64,000 nucleotides of DNA from NCBI GenBank assembly GCA_017622575.1, contig JAGAQU010000103.1:1-64000 (forward strand), given 5' to 3'. This document shows positions 49,738 to 59,540 of this stretch, piece after piece. Each line of letters starts with the position of its first letter. Position 1 is the stretch's first letter. Position numbers and translations under genes: made by a program. The notes under the pieces are model-generated. The model was not told the DNA's origin, ran no database searches, and saw nothing but the letters and a program-made list of their open reading frames with translations. The DNA is from Lachnospiraceae bacterium. Its GTDB lineage: Bacteria; Bacillota; Clostridia; Lachnospirales; Lachnospiraceae.

Positions 49738-52700
49738 TTATGCAGTTGCTTCCTTTTCCTGCTGGGCTTTCAGATTTTTCTGTGCAGTGGAGAGCATCAG
49801 CTTGATGCGGTTCAGCTGGTTAACCTCGCTGGCACCCGGATCATAATCGATGGCAACGATATTGCTTAACGGGTATTGCCTGCGAAGCTCTTTGATAACA
49901 CCCTTGCCCACCACATGGTTGGGAAGACAGCCAAAAGGCTGGGTACATACGATGTTATTCACACCGCTGTGGATCAGCTCCACCATTTCACCGGTCAGAA
50001 ACCATCCTTCACCGGTCTGGTTGCCGATGGAGACAATCGTTTTGGCGTATTCCACAGTCTGATAGATCCGTACGGGTGGCGTAAAGTTTTTGCTCTTTTC
50101 AAATGCTTTTCTGGCACTGCCGCGCAAGAATTCAAGGGCATCGATGCCGAGCTTTGAGATGAGAGCAGCCTTTTTGCTCATACCAAGATGGTCAGCCTTG
50201 TAAATCTGGTTGTAGAAGCAGTAGAGCATGAAATCAAGTAAGTCGGGAACCACAGCTTCAGCACCTTCCGATTCCAGCAATTCTACCAGATGGTTGTTTG
50301 CGGCAGGTGCGAACTTGACAAGAATCTCGCCGACGATACCAACTCTTGGCTTTACTTCACCGGTAACCGGAATCGCATCAAAATCGGCAATCATCTGACG
50401 GCACATTTTGCGGAATTTGAAAAAGCTCATATGCTTCGCCGAAACAAATTCCTGACAGCGTTTCAGCCATTTCTGATGAACAGCCTCCACACTTCCTTTT
50501 TCCTTTTCATAAGGGCGCATACGGTAGACACAACGCATGAAGATATCGCCGAATACGGCGCCGTAGGCAGCTCTCATTAAAAGCTCTGCGTTCAGGTGAA
50601 AGCCGGGATTGCTTTCGATCCCTGCCATATTTAAGGAAATAACGGGAACCTGTGGCATGCCTGCTTTTTCCAAAGCTCTGCGGATAAATCCAACATAGTT
50701 GGTAGCACGGCAGCCGCCACCTGTCTGCGTCATGATAACAGCAACCTTATTCAGATCATATTTGCCGGATAAAAGGGCATCCATGATCTGGCCGACTACC
50801 ATGAGAGAAGGGTAGCAGGCATCATTGTTGACGTATTTAAGCCCCACATCCACCGCATGCTTGTTGTCATTTGGCAAAACCTCAAAGTTGTAGCCACAGG
50901 CATTGAAAGCAGGTTCTAAGACATCAAAATGGATCGGAGACATCTGGGGGCACAAAATGGTGTAGTTCTTACGCATTTCTTCTGTAAAGACAACCTTGTG
51001 GATGGCAGAGGAACGAATGGTGCGTTCCTTATGCTTCTGTTCCCTGACACGTATTGCGGACAGGAGGGAGCGGATACGAATCCTGGCAGCGCCGAGGTTA
51101 TTGACCTCATCGATTTTCAGACAGGTATAAATCTTGTCTGAGCCGGAGAGAATATCGTTTACCTGATCTGTTGTAACAGCATCCAGACCGCAGCCGAAGG
51201 AGTTCAGCTGAATCAGATCCAGGTTATCCACTGTCTTGACATAGCTTGCAGCGGCATAGAGTCTGGAGTGATACATCCACTGGTCGGATACGATAAGAGG
51301 ACGTTCCGGTTTCGCAAGGTGGGAAACGGAATCCTCAGTAAGGACAGCGATACCGTAGGAATTGATCAGCTCCGGAATACCGTGGTTGATCTCGGGATCA
51401 ATATGGTAAGGACGTCCGGCAAGAACAATGCCCCGTCCGCCGGTTTCTTTCAGATATGTAAGAACCTCTTCCCCTTTCTTTTGCATATCCTTTCTGGCGT
51501 TTGCCAGTTCTTTCCAGGCCTCATGAACGGCAGCGATGATTTCCTCTGTATTGATTTCTTTAAATTCCGCTGTCAGTGCGTCACAGATTGTCTTTTCATC
51601 CCGGAAGGACATAAAGGGATTGCGCAGGCGCATCTGACCGCTGGTGATCTCTTCTACGTTGTTTTTGATGTTTTCCGAGTAGGAAGTTACAATAGGACAG
51701 TTGTAATGGTTGTTGGCTTCCGGGGACTCGTTGCGCTCATAAAAGAGGGCGGGATAAAAAATAAAGTCAACCTTCTGGTCGATCAGCCATTTCACATGGC
51801 CGTGAGCCAGCTTGGCGGGATAACATTCCGATTCACTGGGAATGGATTCGATGCCAAGCTCATAAATCTTACGGTTGGAAACAGGAGATAATACAACCTG
51901 ATAGCCAAGCTTTGTAAAAAAGGTAAACCAGAAGGGATAGTTTTCATACATGTTGAGAACACGGGGAATACCGACACGTCCTCTTTTCGCCTCGTCTGCA
52001 GGAAGGGGCTCATAGTCGAAGATCCGCTTCAGCTTATAATCAAAAAGATTGGGAACTCCGTTTTCATTTTTCTGTTTTCCTAAGCCCCGCTCACAACGGT
52101 TCCCGGATATATACTGGCGTCCTCCGGTGAATTTGTTGATGGTGAGACGACAGTTATTGGTACAGCCTTTACATTTGGCCATGCTTGTCTCAAATTGCAG
52201 GGTATTGATCTTTTCAATGGGCAGCATGGTTGTCTCATAGCCTTCGCTGTATCGCTCTCTTGCAATCAGAGCGGCACCGAATGCACCCATGATACCCGCA
52301 ATATCCGGCCGGATCGCTTTGCAGTCCGCAATTTTTTCAAAGCTTCTAAGAACAGCATCATTATAGAAAGTACCGCCCTGTACAACAATATTTTTGCCGA
52401 GCTCAGAGGCACTGGAAACCTTGATTACCTTAAAGAGCGCATTTTTGATAACGGAATAGGCAAGTCCCGCAGAGATGTCGGACACGGAAGCACCTTCCTT
52501 CTGCGCCTGCTTTACCTTGGAGTTCATAAATACGGTACAGCGTGTTCCCAGGTCGATGGGATGTTCAGCAAAAAGCGCAGTATGGGCAAAATCCTCCACA
52601 CTGTAGTTCAAGGATTTTGCAAAGGTTTCGATAAAGGAGCCACAGCCTGATGAACATGCCTCGTTGAGCTGTACACTGTCGACAGTCTGATTTTTGATCT

Positions 52701-53991
52701 TGATACACTTCATATCCTGTCCGCCGATATCCAGAATGCAGTCCACATCCGGATTAAAGAAGGCGGCAGCATAGTAGTGAGCAACTGTTTCCACCTCGCC
52801 GTCGTCAAGCAGAAAAGCAGCCTTTAACAGTGCTTCCCCGTAACCGGTGGAACAGGAGCGGACGATTTTGGCACCTTCCGGGAGCAGACTGTAGATTTCC
52901 TTGATGGAACGGATCGCTGTTTTTAAAGGACTTCCGTCATTGCTGCTGTAGAAAGAGTAGAGAAGAGAGCCGTCCTCGGAAACCAGGGCAATCTTGGTGG
53001 TGGTGCTTCCTGCATCGATGCCAAGATAACAATTGCCCTTATAGGTAGCAAGATCTGCGGTGGCAATGTGATGTCTGGAATGTCTCACCTTGAATTCTTC
53101 GTATTCTGTTTCGGAAGCAAAAAGAGGTTCCATACGTTCCACTTCAAATTCCATCTTGATATCGGAAGAGAGCTTGCCTACCATTTCTTCCATGGTATAA
53201 AAAACTTCTTCCTTGGCGTTCAGCGCGGAACCGATGGCTGCAAACAGGTGGGAGTTGTCAAGTTCAATGGTATGCTCCTCATCCAGCTTGAGTGTTCTGA
53301 TAAAGGCAGCCTTAAGCTCTGACAAAAAGTGTAAGGGACCGCCTAAGAAGGCAACATGTCCGCGGATCGGTTTTCCGCAGGCAAGGCCACTGATGGTCTG
53401 ATTCACAACTGCCTGAAAAATGGAGGCAGAAAGATCTTCCTTGGTGGCACCCTCATTGATCAGAGGCTGAATATCGGATTTTGCGAAAACACCGCATCTG
53501 GCAGCAATCGTATAGAGAGAATGGTAATCCTTTGCGTATTCGTTTAAGCCTGCCGCATCTGTCTGGAGAAGAGAGGCCATCTGATCGATAAAGGAGCCTG
53601 TACCGCCGGCGCAGATACCGTTCATACGCTGCTCTACATTACCGCCCTCAAAATAGATGATCTTTGCGTCCTCACCCCCAAGCTCGATGGCGACATCAGT
53701 CTTGGGAGCCAGCTCCTTTAAGGAGGTGGCAACCGCAATAACCTCCTGCACAAAGGGAACGCCCAAATGGTTGGCAAGAGTGAGCCCGCCGCTTCCTGTG
53801 ATCATAGGGTGCAGTGTGATATTTCCAAGCTTCTTGTAGGCATCCTCAAGCAAAGAGGAAAGAGTTTCCCTGATATTGGCATAGTGGCGTTTGTAGTCGG
53901 AAAAGAGAATATGATGTGCATCATCCAGGATGGCAATTTTTACCGTAGTGGAACCGATGTCAATTCCCAGTGTATAATGCTTGTTATCCAT
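49738..53991 (-). CDS. Double-activase protein of the BcrA/BadF/HgdC family (DUF2229-type)
   Basis: 1417 aa. Two ASKHA ATPase modules: one from residue 1 ([28 protein letters not shown]) and one from about 320 ([29 protein letters not shown]). A cysteine cluster follows ([11 protein letters not shown] and GNRCERG, about 600-640). Then come a DUF2229-like region ([13 protein letters not shown]) and a part resembling HgdB-type dehydratase subunits ([25 protein letters not shown]). Members of this family use ATP to drive electrons into low-potential Fe-S partners, as in 2-hydroxyacyl-CoA dehydratases. No dehydratase subunit genes are adjacent, so the reaction is open. DUF4317 follows in the same operon. 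Confidence 0.88.
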   Translation of the reverse strand: MDNKHYTLGIDIGSTTVKIAILDDAHHILFSDYKRHYANIRETLSSLLEDAYKKLGNITLHPMITGSGGLTLANHLGVPFVQEVIAVATSLKELAPKTDVAIELGGEDAKIIYFEGGNVEQRMNGICAGGTGSFIDQMASLLQTDAAGLNEYAKDYHSLYTIAARCGVFAKSDIQPLINEGATKEDLSASIFQAVVNQTISGLACGKPIRGHVAFLGGPLHFLSELKAAFIRTLKLDEEHTIELDNSHLFAAIGSALNAKEEVFYTMEEMVGKLSSDIKMEFEVERMEPLFASETEYEEFKVRHSRHHIATADLATYKGNCYLGIDAGSTTTKIALVSEDGSLLYSFYSSNDGSPLKTAIRSIKEIYSLLPEGAKIVRSCSTGYGEALLKAAFLLDDGEVETVAHYYAAAFFNPDVDCILDIGGQDMKCIKIKNQTVDSVQLNEACSSGCGSFIETFAKSLNYSVEDFAHTALFAEHPIDLGTRCTVFMNSKVKQAQKEGASVSDISAGLAYSVIKNALFKVIKVSSASELGKNIVVQGGTFYNDAVLRSFEKIADCKAIRPDIAGIMGAFGAALIARERYSEGYETTMLPIEKINTLQFETSMAKCKGCTNNCRLTINKFTGGRQYISGNRCERGLGKQKNENGVPNLFDYKLKRIFDYEPLPADEAKRGRVGIPRVLNMYENYPFWFTFFTKLGYQVVLSPVSNRKIYELGIESIPSESECYPAKLAHGHVKWLIDQKVDFIFYPALFYERNESPEANNHYNCPIVTSYSENIKNNVEEITSGQMRLRNPFMSFRDEKTICDALTAEFKEINTEEIIAAVHEAWKELANARKDMQKKGEEVLTYLKETGGRGIVLAGRPYHIDPEINHGIPELINSYGIAVLTEDSVSHLAKPERPLIVSDQWMYHSRLYAAASYVKTVDNLDLIQLNSFGCGLDAVTTDQVNDILSGSDKIYTCLKIDEVNNLGAARIRIRSLLSAIRVREQKHKERTIRSSAIHKVVFTEEMRKNYTILCPQMSPIHFDVLEPAFNACGYNFEVLPNDNKHAVDVGLKYVNNDACYPSLMVVGQIMDALLSGKYDLNKVAVIMTQTGGGCRATNYVGFIRRALEKAGMPQVPVISLNMAGIESNPGFHLNAELLMRAAYGAVFGDIFMRCVYRMRPYEKEKGSVEAVHQKWLKRCQEFVSAKHMSFFKFRKMCRQMIADFDAIPVTGEVKPRVGIVGEILVKFAPAANNHLVELLESEGAEAVVPDLLDFMLYCFYNQIYKADHLGMSKKAALISKLGIDALEFLRGSARKAFEKSKNFTPPVRIYQTVEYAKTIVSIGNQTGEGWFLTGEMVELIHSGVNNIVCTQPFGCLPNHVVGKGVIKELRRQYPLSNIVAIDYDPGASEVNQLNRIKLMLSTAQKNLKAQQEKEATA

Positions 53992-54048
53992 GAAATAACC
54001 GCCTTTCTTTTAATTGCGCTGTAAAGAGTTCTTTCTTATTAATAATGA

Positions 54049-54104
54049 TGTCGTGTTAAACCGACACATTTAGTTATTATACGACACTCATATGCAAATT
54101 GCAA
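54049..54104 (-). promoter_or_regulatory. Promoter of the activase operon with CGACAC repeats
   Basis: Minus strand TTGCAA (54099-54104), 17-bp spacer, TATAAT (54076-54081). CGACAC (plus strand) occurs at 54062-54067 and 54082-54087, exactly 20 bp apart, flanking the -10 box. TGTCG at 54049-54053 adds an inverted half. This suggests a bound regulator; it does not match a Rex site. Confidence 0.65.
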
Positions 54105-54166
54105 CGCACGAAAATAAACAATCTGTTAAGAAAAAATAGTGTGTTTCTTAAATTTTTTTTGGCAAG

Positions 54167-54195
54167 TTTACAATTTATTACAGGAATGGTAGAAT
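54167..54195 (+). promoter_or_regulatory. Promoter of the rhomboid-like gene cluster
   Basis: TTTACA (54167-54172), 17-bp spacer, TAGAAT (54190-54195). Confidence 0.65.
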
Positions 54196-54223
54196 CATAA
54201 TATTGAAATGGAGGAAGCTTTCT

Positions 54224-55123
54224 ATGAAACCTATGAGCAATTTTGAAAAAAAATTCGGTAAATACGCCATAAAAAATATATCATTGGTGCTGATCCTGTT
54301 TTACGCATGCGGATATCTGATCAATTGGATCAATCCCATCATGTTTAATTACCTGACCTTAAATCCCTATGCAATCCTTTTTAAGGGGCAGATTTGGAGA
54401 CTGATTACATGGCTGATCATTCCACCGGAAAATTTCAGCTTTTTTACCCTGATCATGCTTTATTTTTATTATTCCATCGGAACCACACTGGAACGGACCT
54501 GGGGAACCTACAGGTATAACCTTTATCTTTTCCTTGGTATTATTTTTACGGCTGTGGGTGCGTTTGCCATGATGGGCTTTGTCTATCTTTTCCAGAGAGA
54601 CATTCTGTTTGCCATGGGAGCGGAAAACTATTTTGCGGTTTTGTCAACCATGTTCAGTACTTATTATGTGAACATGTCCATATTCCTGGCTTTTGCAGCG
54701 ACGTTCCCGGATATGCAGGTGCTTTTATTCTTCTTTATTCCTATCAAGGTAAAAATTCTGGGAATCATTTATGGAGTTCTGCTAGTTTATGAATTTATTG
54801 CAGGTGTCGGCAACAAATATTTAAATGCAGCCAACCGTTTTGTGATCGGCGCTTCGCTGCTGAACTTTATCGTATTTTTCCTGACCAGCAGAAATATGAT
54901 CCATATGTCGCCTAAGCAGGTAAAGAGAAGACAGGAATTCAAGAGAGAAGTGAAGCAGTCTGCAAAGATCACAAGACATAAATGTGCCATCTGTGGCAGA
55001 ACGGAGGAAACCAATCCGGAACTGGAATTCCGTTTCTGTTCCAAGTGTGACGGAAATTACGAGTATTGTCAGGATCATCTGTTTACTCATGTACATGTAA
55101 AATATCAGGGAGATCATAAATAA
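54224..55123 (+). CDS. Rhomboid/derlin-like membrane protein with C-terminal zinc ribbon
   Basis: 299 aa from ATG 54224 (GGAGGA at 54210-54215). About five to six membrane spans. The loop FKGQIWRLITWLIIP and GTTLERTWGTYRYN resemble the WR and L1 features of rhomboid and derlin folds, but the GxSG catalytic serine motif is not present, so it is probably a pseudoprotease. The cytoplasmic tail (about 232-299) has CAICGR, FCSKCDGNYEYCQDH, a likely zinc-binding ribbon. It runs directly into the sigma-like gene (start one base after the stop). Function unknown; membrane-protein quality control is one possibility. Confidence 0.7.
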   Translation: MKPMSNFEKKFGKYAIKNISLVLILFYACGYLINWINPIMFNYLTLNPYAILFKGQIWRLITWLIIPPENFSFFTLIMLYFYYSIGTTLERTWGTYRYNLYLFLGIIFTAVGAFAMMGFVYLFQRDILFAMGAENYFAVLSTMFSTYYVNMSIFLAFAATFPDMQVLLFFFIPIKVKILGIIYGVLLVYEFIAGVGNKYLNAANRFVIGASLLNFIVFFLTSRNMIHMSPKQVKRRQEFKREVKQSAKITRHKCAICGRTEETNPELEFRFCSKCDGNYEYCQDHLFTHVHVKYQGDHK

Positions 55124-55870
55124 ATGGAAGCAAGTCAGGAAGTATTATTTGCAAAAACCTTAGAACAGATAAGAAAGCAGGCAAAGGAGCAGGGAAACTG
55201 CATTGAGAGAGAGCAGGTGGAGCAGGCGTTTGTCTCGCTTTCCCTTTCAAAGGAGCAGCTTGATCTTGTCTTTGATTATCTGGAAAAGCATAAGATCGGC
55301 ATTGGTGAGCCGGTAGATCCGGATGAATACCTTTCGGAAGAAGAAATAAACTATCTCGAAGAGTATCAAAAGGAGCTTGCCCTTCTTGAAAAGGTAAGTG
55401 AAGGGGAGAAGGAAGCCATTACGTTATCTGCCATGGCGGGCGAAGCGCAGGCGCAGAAGAAACTCATTAATATCTATCTTCCCCAGGTAGTGGAAATCGC
55501 AAAGCTTTATTCCGGGCAGGGTGTTTTTCTGGAGGATCTGATCGGGGAAGGCAATGTGGCTCTTACCATAGGTGTGACCATGCTTGGCTGCCTGGAGCAC
55601 GCAAAGGAAGCGGAGGGCATGCTGGGCAAGATGATCATGGATGCCATGGAAGATTATATCAATGAAAACATGGCAGAGGAAGACAAGGACAAGAAGGTTT
55701 TAAGTAAAGTAAAAAAGGTCTCAAGGAAGGCAAAAGAACTTTCCGAGGAACTTAGAAGAAAAGTGACGGTGGAAGAGCTCTCTGCAGAGACGGGCATGTC
55801 AGAAAACGCCATCAGAGAGGCGATGCAGCTCAGCGGTTATACGATTGAAGAAATAGAAAATCCCTCCTGA
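55124..55870 (+). CDS. Sigma-70-like protein lacking promoter-melting and -35 binding regions
   Basis: 248 aa. Residues about 1-60 resemble sigma region 1.1. KKLINIYLPQVVEIAKLYSG and FLEDLIGEGNVAL match regions 2.1-2.2, the core-polymerase-binding helix of RpoD. The aromatic-rich 2.3-2.4 segment (YATWWIRQAI in RpoD) is replaced by LGCLEHAKEAEGMLGKM without tryptophans. Region 3 is recognisable (LSEELRRKVTVEELSAETGMSE, seen as RKVTVEELSAETGM), and region 4 is absent. It may bind core polymerase without recognising promoters, acting as a regulator or decoy. It starts directly after the rhomboid-like gene. Confidence 0.65.
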   Translation: MEASQEVLFAKTLEQIRKQAKEQGNCIEREQVEQAFVSLSLSKEQLDLVFDYLEKHKIGIGEPVDPDEYLSEEEINYLEEYQKELALLEKVSEGEKEAITLSAMAGEAQAQKKLINIYLPQVVEIAKLYSGQGVFLEDLIGEGNVALTIGVTMLGCLEHAKEAEGMLGKMIMDAMEDYINENMAEEDKDKKVLSKVKKVSRKAKELSEELRRKVTVEELSAETGMSENAIREAMQLSGYTIEEIENPS

Positions 55871-55898
55871 TATTTCAGGATGTATTTGGAGAGAAAAG

Positions 55899-56339
55899 AT
55901 GTCAGAAGAAAAGACAGCACAATTGCAGGATAACGATTTTAAATATGTGATGATGGATACGGGAAATATCTATCTGGGAGCCCGCTTTACCTTTGGTGAG
56001 CTTTTGGAACAGGAGATGGTTCCGTTTAAATTAAAAACCATCATCAGACGGTATTTTCTTCCGGAAACAACAGAGGATACCTCTCTGGAGAGCCAGTTCT
56101 ATTATCTGGAGAAGGGAACGATTCTCTACGATACCTTTAAGCAGCTTCGTATTAAGGTAAAAGTAAATGTACAGGCGGAAAAGAAGTCTTTTTTTGGTAA
56201 AACGACTTGTAAATATGAGGAGAAGATTATGAGCCTGGATGAGCTGACAGACTGTAATCTTGCCAGGAAAAAGGCGTCAGGGATGATTATTCGTGAAATT
56301 ATCATCTCCAAACTTGGCCTCATGACCTTTAGTGTATGA
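55899..56339 (+). CDS. Unrecognised 146-residue protein
   Basis: Start ATG 55899 after GGAGAG. No signal peptide or membrane span. Contains DFKYVMMDTGNIYLGARFTFGE, seen as YLGARFTFGELLEQE, and a basic-rich strand region with KSFFGKTTCKYEEK. The pattern is alternating beta-strands in the middle with a helical C-terminus. It is the third gene of the cluster with the rhomboid-like and sigma-like proteins (28 bp after the sigma-like stop), so it may share their role. I do not recognise a family. Confidence 0.7.
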   Translation: MSEEKTAQLQDNDFKYVMMDTGNIYLGARFTFGELLEQEMVPFKLKTIIRRYFLPETTEDTSLESQFYYLEKGTILYDTFKQLRIKVKVNVQAEKKSFFGKTTCKYEEKIMSLDELTDCNLARKKASGMIIREIIISKLGLMTFSV

Positions 56340-56374
56340 TTTTTGAATTTTTTGAAATAATTTGAAAAATTTAC

Positions 56375-56403
56375 TTGCATAAATAGATTTTATTTGCTAT
56401 ACT
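56375..56403 (+). promoter_or_regulatory. Promoter of the leader RNA and M16C operon
   Basis: TTGCAT (56375-56380), 17-bp spacer, TATACT (56398-56403). Confidence 0.8.
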
Positions 56404-56409
56404 CTATTC

Positions 56410-56524
56410 AACATCAAGCGGACGGGTTAAGGAAAGATAATTGAATGTCCGATTTGATTATTACTCTCGGTAAAATTCCCCTTTTACACTGAGCGGGCAG
56501 AACTTCGTTTTTGCTCGCTCTTTT
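56410..56524 (+). ncRNA. Structured leader or small RNA ending in an intrinsic terminator
   Basis: About 115 nt from the predicted start to the U-tract. First stem: ATCAA/TTGAT (56413-56417, 56454-56458) continued by CGGAC/GTCCG (56419-56423, 56447-56451), enclosing a purine-rich loop (GGGTTAAGGAAAGATAA). Second stem: GTAAAA/TTTTAC with loop TTCCCC (about 56471-56486). Terminator: GAGCGGGC (56491-56498), GCTCGCTC (56513-56520), then TTTT. It stands between its own promoter and the M16C start at 56590. I do not recognise a riboswitch class; no T-box motif is present. It could be an attenuator or a separate small RNA. Confidence 0.65.
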
Positions 56525-56589
56525 ATATTATAACGCATCAGCAGGAAAACAAGCGACGCGAAGCGGCATTTGTTTGGAAAGGAACAAAT

Positions 56590-59517
56590 ATGAGCAATCA
56601 AATTCAAAACTTATCGGCATACGAAATCATAGAGAAGAGAACCATTTCCGATTTAAATTCGGAAGGCTACATTCTGAAGCACAAAAAGACAGGAGCCCAC
56701 GTAACGCTTCTGTTAAATGATGATGAAAACAAGGTCTTCTATATCGGCTTCCGTACACCCCCTGCGGACAGTACCGGAGTAGCCCATATTCTGGAGCATT
56801 CCGTCCTCTGCGGTTCTAAGAATTTCCCGGTGAAGGATCCTTTCATTGAACTGGCAAAGGGTTCTCTGAATACCTTCTTAAATGCCATGACTTACCCAGA
56901 CAAGACCGTATATCCGGTGGCAAGCTGCAATGACAAGGATTTTAAGAATCTGGTCCATGTCTATCTCGATGCGGTATTTTATCCTAATATTTATAAAGAG
57001 GACAAGATTTTCAGACAGGAAGGCTGGCACTATGAGCTGGAGGATGAAAAGGACGATCTGACCATCAACGGAGTCGTCTATAATGAGATGAAAGGAGCCT
57101 TTTCCTCTCCCGATGATGTGGTGGAGAGAGAAATCATGAATTCTCTTTACCCGGACATCACTTACGGTCTGGAATCAGGCGGTGATCCGGATGTGCTCCC
57201 AGAGCTTACCTACGAAGAATTCCTTTCCTTCCACGGAAAATATTATCACCCTTCCAACAGTTACATTTATCTCTACGGTAATCTGGATGCGGAAGAGTAT
57301 CTGACTTTCCTGGATGAGAATTATCTGAATGATTATGAAGCTCTTGCTGTCGATTCGGAGATCGGAAAGCAGACAGCTTTTACAGCTCCCAGAGAGCTTA
57401 CAAAGGAATACTCCATTATGGAGGATGAGTCTGTCAGAGAGAATACTTATCTGACCTATAATGTTTCCATGGGGTCCAGCCTTGATAAAAAGCTGTATAT
57501 CGCTATGGATATTCTGGATTATGTGCTTTGTTCGGCACCCGGTGCGCCGGTAAAGCAGGCACTGATCGATGCGGGAATCGGCAAGGATGTGTACAGCACC
57601 CTTGAAAACGGTATTTACCAGCCCTATTTCAGCATTGTGGCAAAGAATGCCGATATGGAGCAGAAAGAACAGTTTGTCGCTATCATTGAGGATGAACTTA
57701 AGAAGCTATCTGAGAATGGTCTTGATAAAAAGGCTTTAAAGGCTGCTGTCAATTATTTTGAATTTAAATATCGGGAAGGAGACTTTGGTTCCTATCCAAA
57801 AGGATTGATGCTGGGGCTTCAGGCACTGGACAGCTGGCTTTATGATGAGAGTGCGCCTTTTATGCATATCGAAGCGAATGATACCTATAGACAGCTTCGT
57901 GATGATATAGAGACCGGTTATTATGAAGATCTGATTTCTTCCATGATTCTTGTAAACCCTCACAAGACGATCATGACCGTGAAACCGGTACAGGGACTGA
58001 CCACGAAGAAAGACATGCTGCTTCATGATAAGCTGCAGGCCCACAAAGCTTCCTTAAGCGAAGCCGAAATCAGGAAAATTGTGGAGGAGACCAAAGCACT
58101 TCGAGCTTATCAGGAAGAGCCCAGCTCCAAGGAGGCGCTGGCGACCATACCTCTTCTGACAAGAGAGGATATGAAGAAAGAGGCCACACCCTATGTCAAC
58201 GAGGAGAAAAAGGTTTCGGATACCACCTTGCTCGTTCATGATATATTCACCAACGGAATCGGATATCTCAATCTTGTATTCGATCTTGGCAAAGTGCCGG
58301 CAAAGCTGTTCCCTTATGTGGGAATCCTTAAGTCTGTACTGATGATGGTGAATACATCATCGCACAGCTACGGAGAACTGTTTAACGAGGTCAATATTTA
58401 TACCGGAGGAATCCGATTTGTGGTAAACACTTATACAAATGCGGATTGCCTTTCCGAATGTAAAGCAACCCTGGAGGTGAAAGCCAAGGTGCTTTACGAG
58501 AACAGAGATAAAGCGCTGCAGCTGATGAAAGAGATTATTCTCACTTCTGATTTTGAGGACGAAAAGCGTCTTCATGAGATGATTGCCGAGGTAAAATCAA
58601 GAATGCAGGCAACCATGACGAGTGCGGGCCATTCCCTTGCCGCCATCCGGGCTATGGCTTATTTTTCAAATTCGGCGGCTATTTCGGAGCAGATAAGCGG
58701 CATTCCCCAGTACCGGCTTCTGGAAGATCTGGATGAGAATTTTGAAGCGAAAAAGGAAGAGCTGAAACAGAATCTGCAGGAGCTTGTAAAGTGCATTTTC
58801 AGGCCGGAAAATCTTTTGTTTGATTATACGGGAACCAAGGAAGGCCTTGCAGGCATAGAAGAGCAGATAGAAGCTTTGAAGAGATCGCTTTTCACAGAGA
58901 AAGTGGAAGGTACACCTTTCGTGCCGGAGCTTACCGTGAAGAATGAGGGCTTTATGACAGCCGGACAGATCCAGTATGTGTGCCGTGCAGGAAACTTTAT
59001 TCAGAAGGGACTTCCCTATACGGGTGCTTTGAAGGTTCTTAAGGTTATGATGGGATACGAATACCTCTGGAATCAGGTTCGTGTCAAGGGTGGCGCTTAC
59101 GGTTGCATGAGCAATTTTGGCAAAAACGGAGATGCTTATTTTGTATCCTACCGTGATCCCAATCTGGAGAAAACCGTGGAGGTATACAGACAGGCAGCGA
59201 ATTACGTAAAGAATTATGATGCCGATGAGCGTACGGTAACCCAGTTTATCATCGGCGCTGTCAGTGAACTTGATGTACCTATGACACCGCAGACAAAAGG
59301 CAGCTATTCACTTGGAGGCTATCTGACAAAGCTTCCCATGGAAAGACTGCAGAAGGAAAGAGATGAACTCCTTTCCACCACTGCCGAAACGCTGAAAGGG
59401 CTGTACCGCTATATTGAAGCGTTTATGAGTGAGGAGTGCCTTTGTGTTGTGGGCAACGGAGATAAAATTAGGGAAAACAGCAAAATGTTTAAGACTGTGG
59501 AGCAGCTGTTTCACTAG
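56590..59517 (+). CDS. M16C zinc metallopeptidase (presequence-protease-like)
   Basis: 975 aa, the length of the PreP/M16C family. The inverted zinc motif HxxEH is HILEHSVLCGS (about residues 66-70), with the distal glutamate in EMKGAFSSPDD, and FLNAMTYPDKTVYPVAS is a strong family motif. Four homologous M16 domains form a clam shell; the R/Y pair of the C-terminal half is in VRVKGGAYGCMSNFG. No signal peptide, so cytoplasmic; it degrades short or unfolded peptides. GGAAAGGAAC precedes ATG 56590. First gene of the operon leading to era. Confidence 0.93.
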   Translation: MSNQIQNLSAYEIIEKRTISDLNSEGYILKHKKTGAHVTLLLNDDENKVFYIGFRTPPADSTGVAHILEHSVLCGSKNFPVKDPFIELAKGSLNTFLNAMTYPDKTVYPVASCNDKDFKNLVHVYLDAVFYPNIYKEDKIFRQEGWHYELEDEKDDLTINGVVYNEMKGAFSSPDDVVEREIMNSLYPDITYGLESGGDPDVLPELTYEEFLSFHGKYYHPSNSYIYLYGNLDAEEYLTFLDENYLNDYEALAVDSEIGKQTAFTAPRELTKEYSIMEDESVRENTYLTYNVSMGSSLDKKLYIAMDILDYVLCSAPGAPVKQALIDAGIGKDVYSTLENGIYQPYFSIVAKNADMEQKEQFVAIIEDELKKLSENGLDKKALKAAVNYFEFKYREGDFGSYPKGLMLGLQALDSWLYDESAPFMHIEANDTYRQLRDDIETGYYEDLISSMILVNPHKTIMTVKPVQGLTTKKDMLLHDKLQAHKASLSEAEIRKIVEETKALRAYQEEPSSKEALATIPLLTREDMKKEATPYVNEEKKVSDTTLLVHDIFTNGIGYLNLVFDLGKVPAKLFPYVGILKSVLMMVNTSSHSYGELFNEVNIYTGGIRFVVNTYTNADCLSECKATLEVKAKVLYENRDKALQLMKEIILTSDFEDEKRLHEMIAEVKSRMQATMTSAGHSLAAIRAMAYFSNSAAISEQISGIPQYRLLEDLDENFEAKKEELKQNLQELVKCIFRPENLLFDYTGTKEGLAGIEEQIEALKRSLFTEKVEGTPFVPELTVKNEGFMTAGQIQYVCRAGNFIQKGLPYTGALKVLKVMMGYEYLWNQVRVKGGAYGCMSNFGKNGDAYFVSYRDPNLEKTVEVYRQAANYVKNYDADERTVTQFIIGAVSELDVPMTPQTKGSYSLGGYLTKLPMERLQKERDELLSTTAETLKGLYRYIEAFMSEECLCVVGNGDKIRENSKMFKTVEQLFH

Positions 59518-59540
59518 GGGATCGCAGGGAGGAAAAGAAA

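Noticed and set aside
51268-51891. 207-codon plus-strand ORF opposite the activase gene
   Set aside because: Antisense shadow of a well-supported family; no ribosome site.
54049-54067. Rex (NADH-sensing) operator at the activase promoter
   Set aside because: The core TGTTAAAC lacks the symmetric TTAACA half needed for Rex; only the TGTCG/CGACA ends are symmetric.
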